64,000 bases of DNA, from the NCBI RefSeq assembly GCF_000478175.1, contig NZ_KI515774.1, positions 130,368-194,367 of the forward strand. Direction: 5' to 3'. The translations under genes were made by a program, and so were the position numbers. Shown here piece after piece: positions 34,052 through 41,938 of this stretch; the first letter of the stretch is position 1, and every line of letters starts with the position of its first letter. The notes under the pieces were generated by a model. It worked only from the letters and a program-made list of their open reading frames with translations, made no database searches and had not been told where the DNA came from. The stretch is from Corynebacterium sp. KPL1814 (GTDB taxonomy: Bacteria; Actinomycetota; Actinomycetes; Mycobacteriales; Mycobacteriaceae).

Positions 34052-35479
34052 TTAGCTCTTAGGCGATGCCGCTGCATCGAGCGGCGAGTCAACGACGGCA
34101 TCGCCATCGGCATCGGCCGCCGCGGTCACAGAGTTAGAGTGCTTCTCGCCGGCCCTGGTGGAGATATCGACAATCAGGCCAATAACGGCCGCGATGACGG
34201 TAGGTACAATCCAGCCGAGATCCACTGTTTGGCCCGGCGCCAGCGACAAGATGGGATCCAGGGCGGCGGTGCCCCAACCCTGCGCGGAAATAACGGTCAG
34301 GGCGGACCAGATGACCGATACCCACAGGGCAAGGCGGTACGTCCAGTAGAACACGATGGACTTCTTTACCGCCGGCTGGATAAGCGTGAGCAGGATAAGG
34401 GAGATGGCCGGTGGGTACAGGAAGGTGATAAACGGCACCGCGATGGACAGCACGGTGTCGAGGCCTTGGAAGGCGAAGAGGATGGACATCGCGGTGAAGA
34501 TGCAGGCCCACAAGTGGTAACTCGTCTTCGGTACCAACATCTCGAAGAATGCGGAGGTGGCGGTGATAAGGCCCACCGCGGTGGTCAGGCAGGCGAGGAC
34601 GACGATGGCGGAGAAGAGGGCCTGGCCGAAGGTGCCCATGGTGAGATTGGCGGCCTCGGCAAGCAGCGGCGCACCGGATTCATAGGACTGGCCATCGGGC
34701 AAGGTCTGGCCCACCCAGGCCAGCCCCAGGTAGATGGCGGCAAGCAGGGCGCCGGCGACAAGCGCTGCGGTAATGGTGCCCTTCACCAGGGACTTTTGGG
34801 TCTTAAAGCCCTTAGAGCGCAGGGAACCCACGATGACGATGGAAAAGGCCAGGCCAGCGATGGCGTCCATGGTGTTATAGCCCTCGAAAAGGCCGGTGAC
34901 CATGGGAGAAGAGGCATAATCTTCGGTGGGCATCTGGGGGTCGCGCGGGTGGTTTAGCGCCGCCAAGGTAATGAGGACCACCAGCAGCGCCACCAGGGCT
35001 GGGGTGAGGAATTTGCCCAGCGTATCGATGATGGAATTGGGCTTCCACGCCAGGCCTAGCGCGATAAGGAAGAAGACGGTATTGAATGCACCGCTGGCCA
35101 TCGTGCCTTCCCAGCCCAACAGGGGAGTGATCGCCGTTTCCATGGATACCGCGCCGGTACGCGGAAGCGCGTAGAACGCACCGATGGAAAGATAGGACAG
35201 GGCGGAAAAGACGACGCCAAAGATCGCGCCGCCATTTGCTCCTAAGTCACGGACGGAGCGGCCGGAAATCGCGACCGCGATGATGGCTAGGACGGGCAAG
35301 AGCACGCCGGCGGCGAGGAAGCCCAGCACGGCGGGCCAGAAGTTGGTGCCGGCGGAAACGCCCACCATCGGTGGGAAAATGAGGTTGCCGGCGCCGAAGA
35401 ACATCGAAAAGAGCATGAGCGAGGCAATGACAACGGTGGCCTTGCTCTTGGGGGTGCCTGAGGCAGTGGTGGTAGCCAT
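34052..35479 (-). CDS. brnQ: Branched-chain amino acid:cation symporter BrnQ
   Basis: BrnQ imports isoleucine, leucine, valine and, in C. glutamicum, methionine with sodium. The 475-residue LIVCS-family protein has twelve expected helices and starts with the family phrase LFSMFFGAGNLIFPPMVG near residue 22. A strong site GGAG precedes the ATG. It has its own promoter (35596-35624) and lies downstream of aecD, as in C. glutamicum. The acidic tail after the last helix is short. Confidence 0.95.
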   Translation of the reverse strand: MATTTASGTPKSKATVVIASLMLFSMFFGAGNLIFPPMVGVSAGTNFWPAVLGFLAAGVLLPVLAIIAVAISGRSVRDLGANGGAIFGVVFSALSYLSIGAFYALPRTGAVSMETAITPLLGWEGTMASGAFNTVFFLIALGLAWKPNSIIDTLGKFLTPALVALLVVLITLAALNHPRDPQMPTEDYASSPMVTGLFEGYNTMDAIAGLAFSIVIVGSLRSKGFKTQKSLVKGTITAALVAGALLAAIYLGLAWVGQTLPDGQSYESGAPLLAEAANLTMGTFGQALFSAIVVLACLTTAVGLITATSAFFEMLVPKTSYHLWACIFTAMSILFAFQGLDTVLSIAVPFITFLYPPAISLILLTLIQPAVKKSIVFYWTYRLALWVSVIWSALTVISAQGWGTAALDPILSLAPGQTVDLGWIVPTVIAAVIGLIVDISTRAGEKHSNSVTAAADADGDAVVDSPLDAAASPKS

Positions 35480-35568
35480 CCTGGCTCCTTAACATTGCGT
35501 ACTAAAACCGTCGGCCGCGCCGAGGGCCGTGGTGGCAAGCGACGCGAACGAGAATGCGAATTCTGTAG

Positions 35569-35578
35569 CCCTATAGGG
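35569..35578. promoter_or_regulatory. Palindrome near brnQ transcription start
   Basis: CCCTATAGGG, a perfect 10-bp palindrome about 10-20 bases after the predicted brnQ transcription start, is in position to act as a repressor site. The binding protein is unknown. Confidence 0.3.
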
Positions 35579-35595
35579 ACTATTCGTGTAATGAG

Positions 35596-35624
35596 ATATT
35601 ACTGCCCACCTGTTGAGAAATCAA
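35596..35624 (-). promoter_or_regulatory. brnQ: Predicted brnQ promoter
   Basis: On the minus strand, -35 TTGATT (35619-35624) and -10 TAATAT (35596-35601) with a 17-bp spacer give a near-ideal vegetative promoter and a leader of about 110 nt before brnQ. Confidence 0.7.
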
Positions 35625-35647
35625 AGCATGGTGAAAATACAATAAAT

Positions 35648-35671
35648 GCCCCATCGCGTGTGCGATGGGGC
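35648..35671 (-). terminator. Terminator hairpin between aecD and brnQ
   Basis: A 10-bp perfect stem GCCCCATCGC/GCGATGGGGC with a 4-base loop, followed on the minus strand by ATTTATTGT, lies 22 bases after the aecD stop. It would separate most aecD transcripts from brnQ. Confidence 0.8.
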
Positions 35672-35693
35672 GAGGAGAAAGGGCGGCTGAGAA

Positions 35694-36824
35694 CTAGTCG
35701 AGCTCGGCGAAGGCCTTTTCCATGCGGTCGAGCGCCTCGCCGAGGATTTCGCGGGAGGTGGCGAAATTCAACCGCGCGTGCCCCGGGCCACCGGTGCCAA
35801 AGGTATCGCCCTCGTTGAGGGCCACACGGGCGTTTTCCCGCAACCACTTGGCGGGCTGGGGATTGCCGGCGATGGCGGTATCGGAAAAGTCTAGCCACAA
35901 CAGGTAGGTGGCCTGCGGTTGCGAGGTCTTCAGCCCGGGGATGCGCTGCGGCAGTTCTTCAACCAGCCAGTCGCGGGTCTCGCGCAAGTACTCGATTTCC
36001 TCGTCCAAGAAGTCCCCGCCGTGGCGGTAGGCGGCCTCTGCGGCAAGCACGCCCAAGGTGCCGGTGCCGTCTTTGGCCACGCCGGTAAGCCCGTTCCACT
36101 TCTGGGCATCGGCGGCATTGGAAAAGATGATCTGCGCGCACTTAAGTCCTGCGGTGTTAAAGGCCTTGGAGGTGGCGGTGACGGTGACGGTGCGCTGCGC
36201 TGCTTCCTCGCTTAGCGATGCCACCGGGATATGCTTTCCTTCATAAACCAGCGGGGCATGGATCTCATCGGCCAAGATGCGGGCATCGTATTTCTCCGCC
36301 AACTCCACCAACCCGCGGAGGTAGTCCTCCGACAAGACGTGGCCGTGCGGATTATAGGGGTTGGCCAAAAGAATCGAACCGGCGCCGTCTTTGAAGGCTT
36401 GCTCGATTTCATCTAGCTCGAGGCTGGTTTCGATCTTCTCGCGCCCCGCCGTGCGGGGGAGTTCGAGCAGCGGTGGGTAGGAGGGTACGGGCACGATGAC
36501 GGGGGAATCATCGCGGGTAAAGTACTGCACGCCGAGCAAGAGGCCGCGGACGACATCGCCTATCCAGAAGATGTGATCGGCATTGGGGCGCCAGTCGTAG
36601 CGCTCCGCATAGAAATCGGCGACTGCCTCGCGCAGCCCCGAGGTCTTGGGGGAGGGGGTATAGCCGAAGGTTTCATTATCCACCATTTCCTGCAGCGCCT
36701 TTTTGACGGCGGGGGCGGTGGGGAAATCGGACTCCGCGATCCACAGCGGGAGGATGTCCTCATCAAAGACGGTCCACTTGCGGGTACCGCGGGCTTGCAA
36801 CTCTTCTAGGCTAGGAAACTGCAT
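35694..36824 (-). CDS. aecD: PLP-dependent cystathionine beta-lyase (AecD, MalY/PatB type)
   Basis: AecD cleaves cystathionine to homocysteine, pyruvate and ammonia in methionine synthesis and can release volatile sulphur compounds from S-conjugates. The 376-residue fold-type I enzyme shows WIAESDFPTAPAV, NPYNPHGHVL, the DEIHAPLVY aspartate segment, and the PLP-binding lysine in TATSKAFNTAGLKCA. The neighbouring brnQ gives the C. glutamicum aecD-brnQ order, which supports the symbol over patB/malY. The ATG at 36824 has a TAAGCT -10 ending 7 bases upstream (leaderless); a GTG lies two codons earlier. Confidence 0.9.
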   Translation of the reverse strand: MQFPSLEELQARGTRKWTVFDEDILPLWIAESDFPTAPAVKKALQEMVDNETFGYTPSPKTSGLREAVADFYAERYDWRPNADHIFWIGDVVRGLLLGVQYFTRDDSPVIVPVPSYPPLLELPRTAGREKIETSLELDEIEQAFKDGAGSILLANPYNPHGHVLSEDYLRGLVELAEKYDARILADEIHAPLVYEGKHIPVASLSEEAAQRTVTVTATSKAFNTAGLKCAQIIFSNAADAQKWNGLTGVAKDGTGTLGVLAAEAAYRHGGDFLDEEIEYLRETRDWLVEELPQRIPGLKTSQPQATYLLWLDFSDTAIAGNPQPAKWLRENARVALNEGDTFGTGGPGHARLNFATSREILGEALDRMEKAFAELD

Positions 36825-36866
36825 GCACACAAGCTTAACGCTTTAAGCGCATTAGTCCCAGTGGAT

Positions 36867-38753
36867 TTATTCACTTTCTTCGTCGTGCTCGCTGTGGGAA
36901 TTAGTGCCGGTGACAAAGCCGTACTTTTTCAGCCGGCGGCGGTCCGCGGCGGAGCTGGATTGGGTGAGTTTGAGCAGCTCGGCGTAGATGCCGCCGGATT
37001 GCGCGAGCTCGGCAGGCGAGCCTATTTCATCGATCCTTCCTGCCTCTAGTGTGATGATGGTATCGACATCCGCGATGGTGGATAGGCGGTGCGCGATAAT
37101 CAGCGTGGTCCGGTCCTTCATCAGCTCATCCAGGCCGGCTTGGACGGCGCGTTCGGCCTTCGTATCAAGCGCGGAGGTGGCCTCATCGAGCACCAAGATA
37201 GGGGCATCTTTTAGCATGGCGCGTGCGACGGAAACGCGCTGTTTCTGCCCGCCGGAAAGCTTCAGGCCGCGCTCGCCGATGACCGTGTCATAGCCATCCG
37301 GGAAGGCCTCAATGAAGTCATGGGCATTGGCGCGCTTGGCGACGTCCACGATTTCTTCCTCCGTGGCCCCAGGCTTGCCATAGGCAATATTGTCGCGGAT
37401 GGTGCCCGAAAAGAGATAGGACTCCTGGAAGACCACGCCTACCGATGCGCGCAAGCGAGACGCGGTGAGGTCATCGACGCGGTGGCCCAGCACATCGAGG
37501 TGGCCGGCCGAGGGGTGATAAAGGCCCAGCAGCAGATTGACCAGGGTGGATTTACCGCCGCCCGATTCTCCCACGAGCGCCACCTTCTGGCCTTCGTGCG
37601 CGCTAAAGGAGATGTTGTTGACGACGGGCTTTCCTTCTTCATAGGCAAAGGAGACATCATCAAAGGCAAAGACCGGCGCGCCGGGCGTGGGCTCCAATGG
37701 GGCGATGGGGGTGAGGTTGAGCTCGGGGGTGCCAGAATCCGTGATAGCGGCGACCAGCTCGCGCGGGGCGGTGGGCTCCAAGTCTTCTTCCATGACCTTG
37801 AAGTAGTCGCGCGAGCCGGCGATAGCGCGTTGGGCCGTATCGATCATCCAGCTCATCATGAATACGGGCTGCTTGGCCATGGTGACCATCTGCAAGAGCA
37901 TGACCATATCGCCGATGGAAAAGTGGCCTTCGAGGGTGCGCCAGAAGATCACCGCGTAGATGCCCAAAAAGATTATGGCCATGGCGATGCCGCGGAAGGT
38001 ATCCATCATGTGCCACCAGCGCGACTGCGGCCGCGTGGTATCGACCACGGTGCCATAGCGCTGGGCAAAATGGTCCAGCTCGCGGGATTCGGCGACGAAG
38101 GATTTGGTGACCTTCACCTGGCCTATGACCTCAGCAAAGCGGCCATTTGCTTGGTCGATGTTTTCGTTTTTAATGGCCTCAAATTTTTGCCAGCGCTTCG
38201 AGGTCAGCGCGGTTAGCCACATATAAATGGGGAAAAGCAACGCCAATAAAATGGTCAGCGGCCAGTAATACCAGGCGGTAATGGCCAAGACCGCGATGGT
38301 CTGGATGATCATCGTGAAGAAGTTATTGGCAAAAGACTGGATAAACTGCGTGATATTCGCGATGGAGCGATCCAGCCGGGCAATGATCGTGCCGGTGACC
38401 TGATTATCGTAATAGCCCTGCGGCAGCGCCAAGAGCTTGGCAAAGTAGCGATTGGATAAAATCTGGCGCAAGCGCGAGACCATGACATCGCCGATATAGC
38501 TGCCGACATTCCGGAATAAAGCATTGGCGGCATCTGCCAGGAAAAGGGCGAGGGCTAGGAAAAGGACGGCACGCAGGGCATCGCCAAGCGGCTCGTTTGT
38601 TTGCAGCGCCTCAACAATGATGTCGGTGGCTTCCCTGGTAAGGAAGGGTGAAATCAACGCAAGGACGGCGGTGACCGTCGCTGCGAGCAAGACGCCGAGA
38701 TAATAAGGCCACAGGGCAGAAGCGCTGCGGGTAATGCGTACGAGGGATTTCAT
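36867..38753 (-). CDS. ABC exporter half-transporter (fused membrane and ATPase domains)
   Basis: The 628-residue protein has a six-helix transmembrane domain (about 15-310) and an ATPase domain (about 350-600) with Walker A GESGGGKST, Q-loop VVFQESYLFSG, signature LSGGQKQR, Walker B ILVLDEATSALD and H-loop IIAHRLST. As a half-transporter it would function as a homodimer exporting a lipid, drug or peptide. It is monocistronic here. The carboxy-terminal tail is acidic. Substrate unknown. Confidence 0.93.
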   Translation of the reverse strand: MKSLVRITRSASALWPYYLGVLLAATVTAVLALISPFLTREATDIIVEALQTNEPLGDALRAVLFLALALFLADAANALFRNVGSYIGDVMVSRLRQILSNRYFAKLLALPQGYYDNQVTGTIIARLDRSIANITQFIQSFANNFFTMIIQTIAVLAITAWYYWPLTILLALLFPIYMWLTALTSKRWQKFEAIKNENIDQANGRFAEVIGQVKVTKSFVAESRELDHFAQRYGTVVDTTRPQSRWWHMMDTFRGIAMAIIFLGIYAVIFWRTLEGHFSIGDMVMLLQMVTMAKQPVFMMSWMIDTAQRAIAGSRDYFKVMEEDLEPTAPRELVAAITDSGTPELNLTPIAPLEPTPGAPVFAFDDVSFAYEEGKPVVNNISFSAHEGQKVALVGESGGGKSTLVNLLLGLYHPSAGHLDVLGHRVDDLTASRLRASVGVVFQESYLFSGTIRDNIAYGKPGATEEEIVDVAKRANAHDFIEAFPDGYDTVIGERGLKLSGGQKQRVSVARAMLKDAPILVLDEATSALDTKAERAVQAGLDELMKDRTTLIIAHRLSTIADVDTIITLEAGRIDEIGSPAELAQSGGIYAELLKLTQSSSAADRRRLKKYGFVTGTNSHSEHDEESE

Positions 38754-38844
38754 AGGGGGATGCTCAATTCAAAGACGCGTGGAGGAAGAGTACCTAAAAG
38801 AGACAGTCAAGTATGCCACACGCCACGGCGCGCAGCCCAGATGC

Positions 38845-38874
38845 ATACCTTGGGCGGGCTTTCGGCTAAGGTAT
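38845..38874. promoter_or_regulatory. ATACCTT/AAGGTAT inverted repeat between exporter and lipoprotein genes
   Basis: A 7-bp perfect inverted repeat (38845-38851 and 38868-38874) with a 16-base centre, lying about 47 bp before the lipoprotein start. The right arm could double as a -10 region (TAAGGT). An operator role is possible. Confidence 0.25.
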
Positions 38875-38920
38875 CTGTGCAGAAATAAAGTTATCTTCGC
38901 GTGCAAAGGATCCATCCACG

Positions 38921-39469
38921 GTGAAAATTTCTCACACTTTAGGCGCAGGCGTGGTCAGCCTTCTCGCCGTGACTCTGGCCGGATGCAGCATTCTCCAGCC
39001 GGAAGAGACCGGGTTGGGGGACAATATCACCGTCTCCAGTTCGGAAGAAGCGCCTTATCAAGCGGAAGACACCGACGATAAGGAGGTTACTTCCAACCTG
39101 GCGAGCCCGGTGAAAGATGCCGGCCTCGGGGTCAGCTGGGAGCTACAGGGGGTTTATGCGGATAATAATTCCGGCGGCTCCGTGGTGACTATTTTGCTCA
39201 AGAATGAAAACGAAATGGCCCTGCCAACCGATGCCTTCGATGACCCCGTCCTCGAGCGTGCCGACGGAAACGGCGGCTGGTCTAAGGTAAAAGCACTGCC
39301 CTATGACGAGAACTCCGCGCCTGACGTGGAACCCCCGGGCCTCGATCACCCGCTGGGCGCGGGCGCCTCGGTCAACCTGCAATACCGCTACGATGTCGCG
39401 CCGGGCAACCTCTGGAATGCCCGCCTGCATATTGGAAATGTCACGTGGGTGGGGGATCTGAACCTATGA
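38921..39469 (+). CDS. Small lipoprotein of unknown function, coupled to idi
   Basis: The 182-residue protein has a lipoprotein signal with lipobox TLAGC (Cys at about residue 22), an acidic linker (residues 30-60), and a beta-rich domain (VVTILLKNENEMALP, LGAGASVNLQYRYDV) resembling extracytoplasmic DUF4352-like beta sandwiches. GTG start after AAGGA. Its last four bases (ATGA) hold the idi start codon, so the two genes are coupled, though the products lie in different compartments. Function unknown. Confidence 0.82.
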   Translation: MKISHTLGAGVVSLLAVTLAGCSILQPEETGLGDNITVSSSEEAPYQAEDTDDKEVTSNLASPVKDAGLGVSWELQGVYADNNSGGSVVTILLKNENEMALPTDAFDDPVLERADGNGGWSKVKALPYDENSAPDVEPPGLDHPLGAGASVNLQYRYDVAPGNLWNARLHIGNVTWVGDLNL

Positions 39470-40008
39470 CGGAACGGGTAGTCTTGGCGGGTGCTGATGG
39501 AAAAGCCATTGGTACTGCCCTCAAATCCGAGGTGCATACCACCGACACCGCCTTGCACTTTGCCTTTTCCGCGTGGGTTACCTGCCAAGGAAAGGTACTC
39601 ATCACCCGCCGGGCGCTGAGCAAACAAACCTGGCCTGGCGTGTGGACCAATTCCTTCTGCGGGCATCCTGGCCCGGGAGAAGCGACTGCCGATGCCGTCA
39701 TTCGCCGCGCTGAGTTCGAGTTAGGGATTCCCGCGGACGCGCTATCTAACCTGCGCGAGGTGCTGCCCACCTTTTCTTATCGGGCGGTAGATTCTTCCGG
39801 CCTGGTGGAAAATGAAATCTGCCCCGTCTACTGCGTAGAGCTCGACTCCCAAGCGCAGTGGCAGCCGAACTCGGACGAGGTCGACTCTTGGGAATGGGTC
39901 GAGCCAACTCGCCTCATCGCCGCAACCGATGCCGTGCCGGCGGTATTTAGCCCGTGGATGTGCGAGGAACTGGCGGAAGCTGAATTGCGCACGGCGCTTC
40001 AGGCGTAG
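39466..40008 (+). CDS. idi: Isopentenyl-diphosphate delta-isomerase type I
   Basis: Idi interconverts isopentenyl and dimethylallyl diphosphate, feeding prenyl synthesis such as the decaprenyl carrier made by UppS. The 180-residue Nudix-fold protein has TNSFCGHPGPGE with the catalytic cysteine near residue 66, metal-binding histidines (HTTDTALHFAF) and the catalytic glutamate region VENEICPVY. The ATG overlaps the lipoprotein stop by 4 bases; an in-frame start further upstream would lie within the lipoprotein gene and is unlikely. Confidence 0.96.
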   Translation: MTERVVLAGADGKAIGTALKSEVHTTDTALHFAFSAWVTCQGKVLITRRALSKQTWPGVWTNSFCGHPGPGEATADAVIRRAEFELGIPADALSNLREVLPTFSYRAVDSSGLVENEICPVYCVELDSQAQWQPNSDEVDSWEWVEPTRLIAATDAVPAVFSPWMCEELAEAELRTALQA

Positions 40009-40014
40009 TAGCAG

Positions 40015-41277
40015 TTAGTCCTCTTCATAAAACGCCGCCGCCACGTAATCCAGGGTGGCATAAGCAATGCGCCGATCCCCGGTATCCAAATCAAACTCGA
40101 GGACGCGGTGGTCGCTGCCATAGCGAGGGAAACCCGGCTCGCCGGTGGTGGCGAAGTGGCAGAGCCACTCATTTAGCTCGCAGTCGGTGCCGAAGAGCGG
40201 GTAGAGCTCATCGCAGTGCAGCGCTGGCTTAAGCTTCCTCGTAAACTCCATCATCCAGGTAGGCCCTGGCGCGCCGGAGGCTACCTGCGCCGTCCAGCGG
40301 CGAACGAGGGAATCGCCGATCATCCGGCCCATCAGGCGGTCCGGGTCCACGTACTGCGCGAGCTGGCGCCATTGCGTGTAGCGCCCGTGTGGGAAGCCGA
40401 AGCGTTGGGAAAGGTAATTACAAATAAACTTGCCCAGGGCCATATTATCGATGCGCTTGCCGGCCGGAAGATCATAAAACTCATCCCGGGTAGAGCTCAC
40501 CACGATGGGGATATCCGCCAATTCGGAGGCCTGCATCGGCGCTGGGCCGAGGGCCAAGTCATAGCGGTGCTTCTTGCGGAACTTTTTGTAACCCTTTTCT
40601 AATGCCTCGGGCGACAGCGATTCCAAAACGCTTTGTTCGATGGGGACCGAGAGGTACCTGTGCAATCCCGCTACGCGGTGTTCAAAAGTGTCGCGGGGAT
40701 AGGCAGGCGATAGGGCGAGGACCCGCCGAAAAGCACCGCGGTAGTGATCGCGCCGGGCAAGCCACAGGCTAATCGCCGCGCCGGCGGATTGGCCCACCAG
40801 GGTGATATTCGTTTTATCCCCGCCAAAGGATTCGATATTGTCCTGTAACCACTCCAAAGCCAGCACGCAGTCATCGATGCCGCGGTAGCGGTCCGCTTCA
40901 TCGTCGGCAAAGCGGGCGAAACCGGCCAGGCCCACGCGGTAGCCCACCCGGACTTGGATGATGCCCTTGCGGGCCGTTACCGTGCCTGGCACCCGCTCGT
41001 CCTCATGCGAACCGCCTTCAAAGCTTCCCCCGTGGATATAGACCACCACGGGGCAATCCGCGGCGTTCTCGGGGGCGGTGATGCTGAGTGCTACCTCATC
41101 CGGCTGCGGTGTGCGCGCATCTTGGTCGAGAGGCTTTTCCAGTGGCCGCGACGGGGCGAAGCGGCTAGGGATTTCGCAAAAGCGCAGCGAATGAAAATAG
41201 GAGAGGCCATCGCGGCTAAAGCCGGTGATGCGTCCAGATGGGGTGGCAATAGTGACGGGTATCTGTGCGCTCGACAT
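40015..41277 (-). CDS. Type B carboxylesterase
   Basis: This 420-residue alpha/beta hydrolase has the oxyanion motif VVVYIHGGSFEGGS (HGG at 82-84), the nucleophile Ser164 in GQSAGA, and a late LHCDELYPLFG block carrying the catalytic histidine region of type B esterases. No signal peptide, so it is probably cytosolic. The ATG at 41277 is supported by a TAATCT -10 ending 7 bases upstream (leaderless). It diverges from the small membrane protein genes. Natural ester unknown. Confidence 0.9.
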   Translation of the reverse strand: MSSAQIPVTIATPSGRITGFSRDGLSYFHSLRFCEIPSRFAPSRPLEKPLDQDARTPQPDEVALSITAPENAADCPVVVYIHGGSFEGGSHEDERVPGTVTARKGIIQVRVGYRVGLAGFARFADDEADRYRGIDDCVLALEWLQDNIESFGGDKTNITLVGQSAGAAISLWLARRDHYRGAFRRVLALSPAYPRDTFEHRVAGLHRYLSVPIEQSVLESLSPEALEKGYKKFRKKHRYDLALGPAPMQASELADIPIVVSSTRDEFYDLPAGKRIDNMALGKFICNYLSQRFGFPHGRYTQWRQLAQYVDPDRLMGRMIGDSLVRRWTAQVASGAPGPTWMMEFTRKLKPALHCDELYPLFGTDCELNEWLCHFATTGEPGFPRYGSDHRVLEFDLDTGDRRIAYATLDYVAAAFYEED

Positions 41278-41315
41278 ACCTGCCAGATTACCGTGAGGCA
41301 GTAATATAAGGACCC

Positions 41316-41519
41316 ATGGAGTGGTTGACTGAGGTGAGCAGCGCATTTTCGCAGTTCTTGGTGCAGGCGCCCGTGTGGGTACAGATGGTCATCGTGGTCA
41401 TCATCGTGGTGCCCATCATGATTGGCCTTGCTTGGTGCCTGATGTGGGCCGTGGACCGCAGCGCTGCCCTAATTTCCCAGTTTCGCGATCGCGGCACTAC
41501 AGTAAAAGACCATGGCTGA
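41316..41519 (+). CDS. Small single-helix membrane protein
   Basis: A 67-residue protein with one predicted membrane helix at about 20-45 (a Val/Ile-rich run) and a short basic carboxy-terminal tail. A TAATAT -10 lies 8 bases before the ATG (leaderless), which supports it as a real gene. It overlaps the next gene by 8 bases. Function unknown. Confidence 0.72.
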   Translation: MEWLTEVSSAFSQFLVQAPVWVQMVIVVIIVVPIMIGLAWCLMWAVDRSAALISQFRDRGTTVKDHG

Positions 41520-41787
41520 ACAACATTCGGAGGGCGCGGGCGATAACGCAGCTAGCGGCGACGTACCCGGCGCCAGCTCGGATAGGATCCAGCCGGTAGA
41601 TCCCCGCGAAGGCCTGTGGGATCCAGAGCGCAAAAAGGATGAGCGCGCTACAACTACGCCGGTTGCCGGCACCTCCCAGTCCGTTCGCCGCAAGCGCTCC
41701 CTGCCCAAATCGCGGGTCTCGCTCACGCTGTGGTCCATGATTGCGCTAGTTCTCATCGTTGCACTCATCGGCAGCCTGTGGCCCTAG
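41512..41787 (+). CDS. Small membrane protein with disordered amino-terminal region
   Basis: The 91-residue protein has a hydrophilic, acidic then basic first 70 residues (RRKRSLPKSR just before the membrane) and one carboxy-terminal helix at about 72-90, so the bulk would face the cytosol. It overlaps the preceding small membrane protein gene by 8 bases. No family recognised; the pair may form a small membrane complex. Confidence 0.72.
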   Translation: MAEQHSEGAGDNAASGDVPGASSDRIQPVDPREGLWDPERKKDERATTTPVAGTSQSVRRKRSLPKSRVSLTLWSMIALVLIVALIGSLWP

Positions 41788-41938
41788 GGCAAGCTGGTGA
41801 ATTGCTCCAATAAATAGGCCACTCTGGTGTTATAAGCCCTGAATAATTACAGCTTCGATCGTGGGTGAAACGCGTTGATACGCTCTCCGGTTGGTACAGT
41901 AGGCACAGATTATTATTAGCTGTGCGAAAGGATATCGC

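Noticed and set aside
33668..34957. 429-codon plus-strand frame across the monooxygenase and brnQ genes
   Set aside because: Overlaps two supported genes and a terminator; Gly/Gln/Asp-rich low-complexity composition of an antisense frame.
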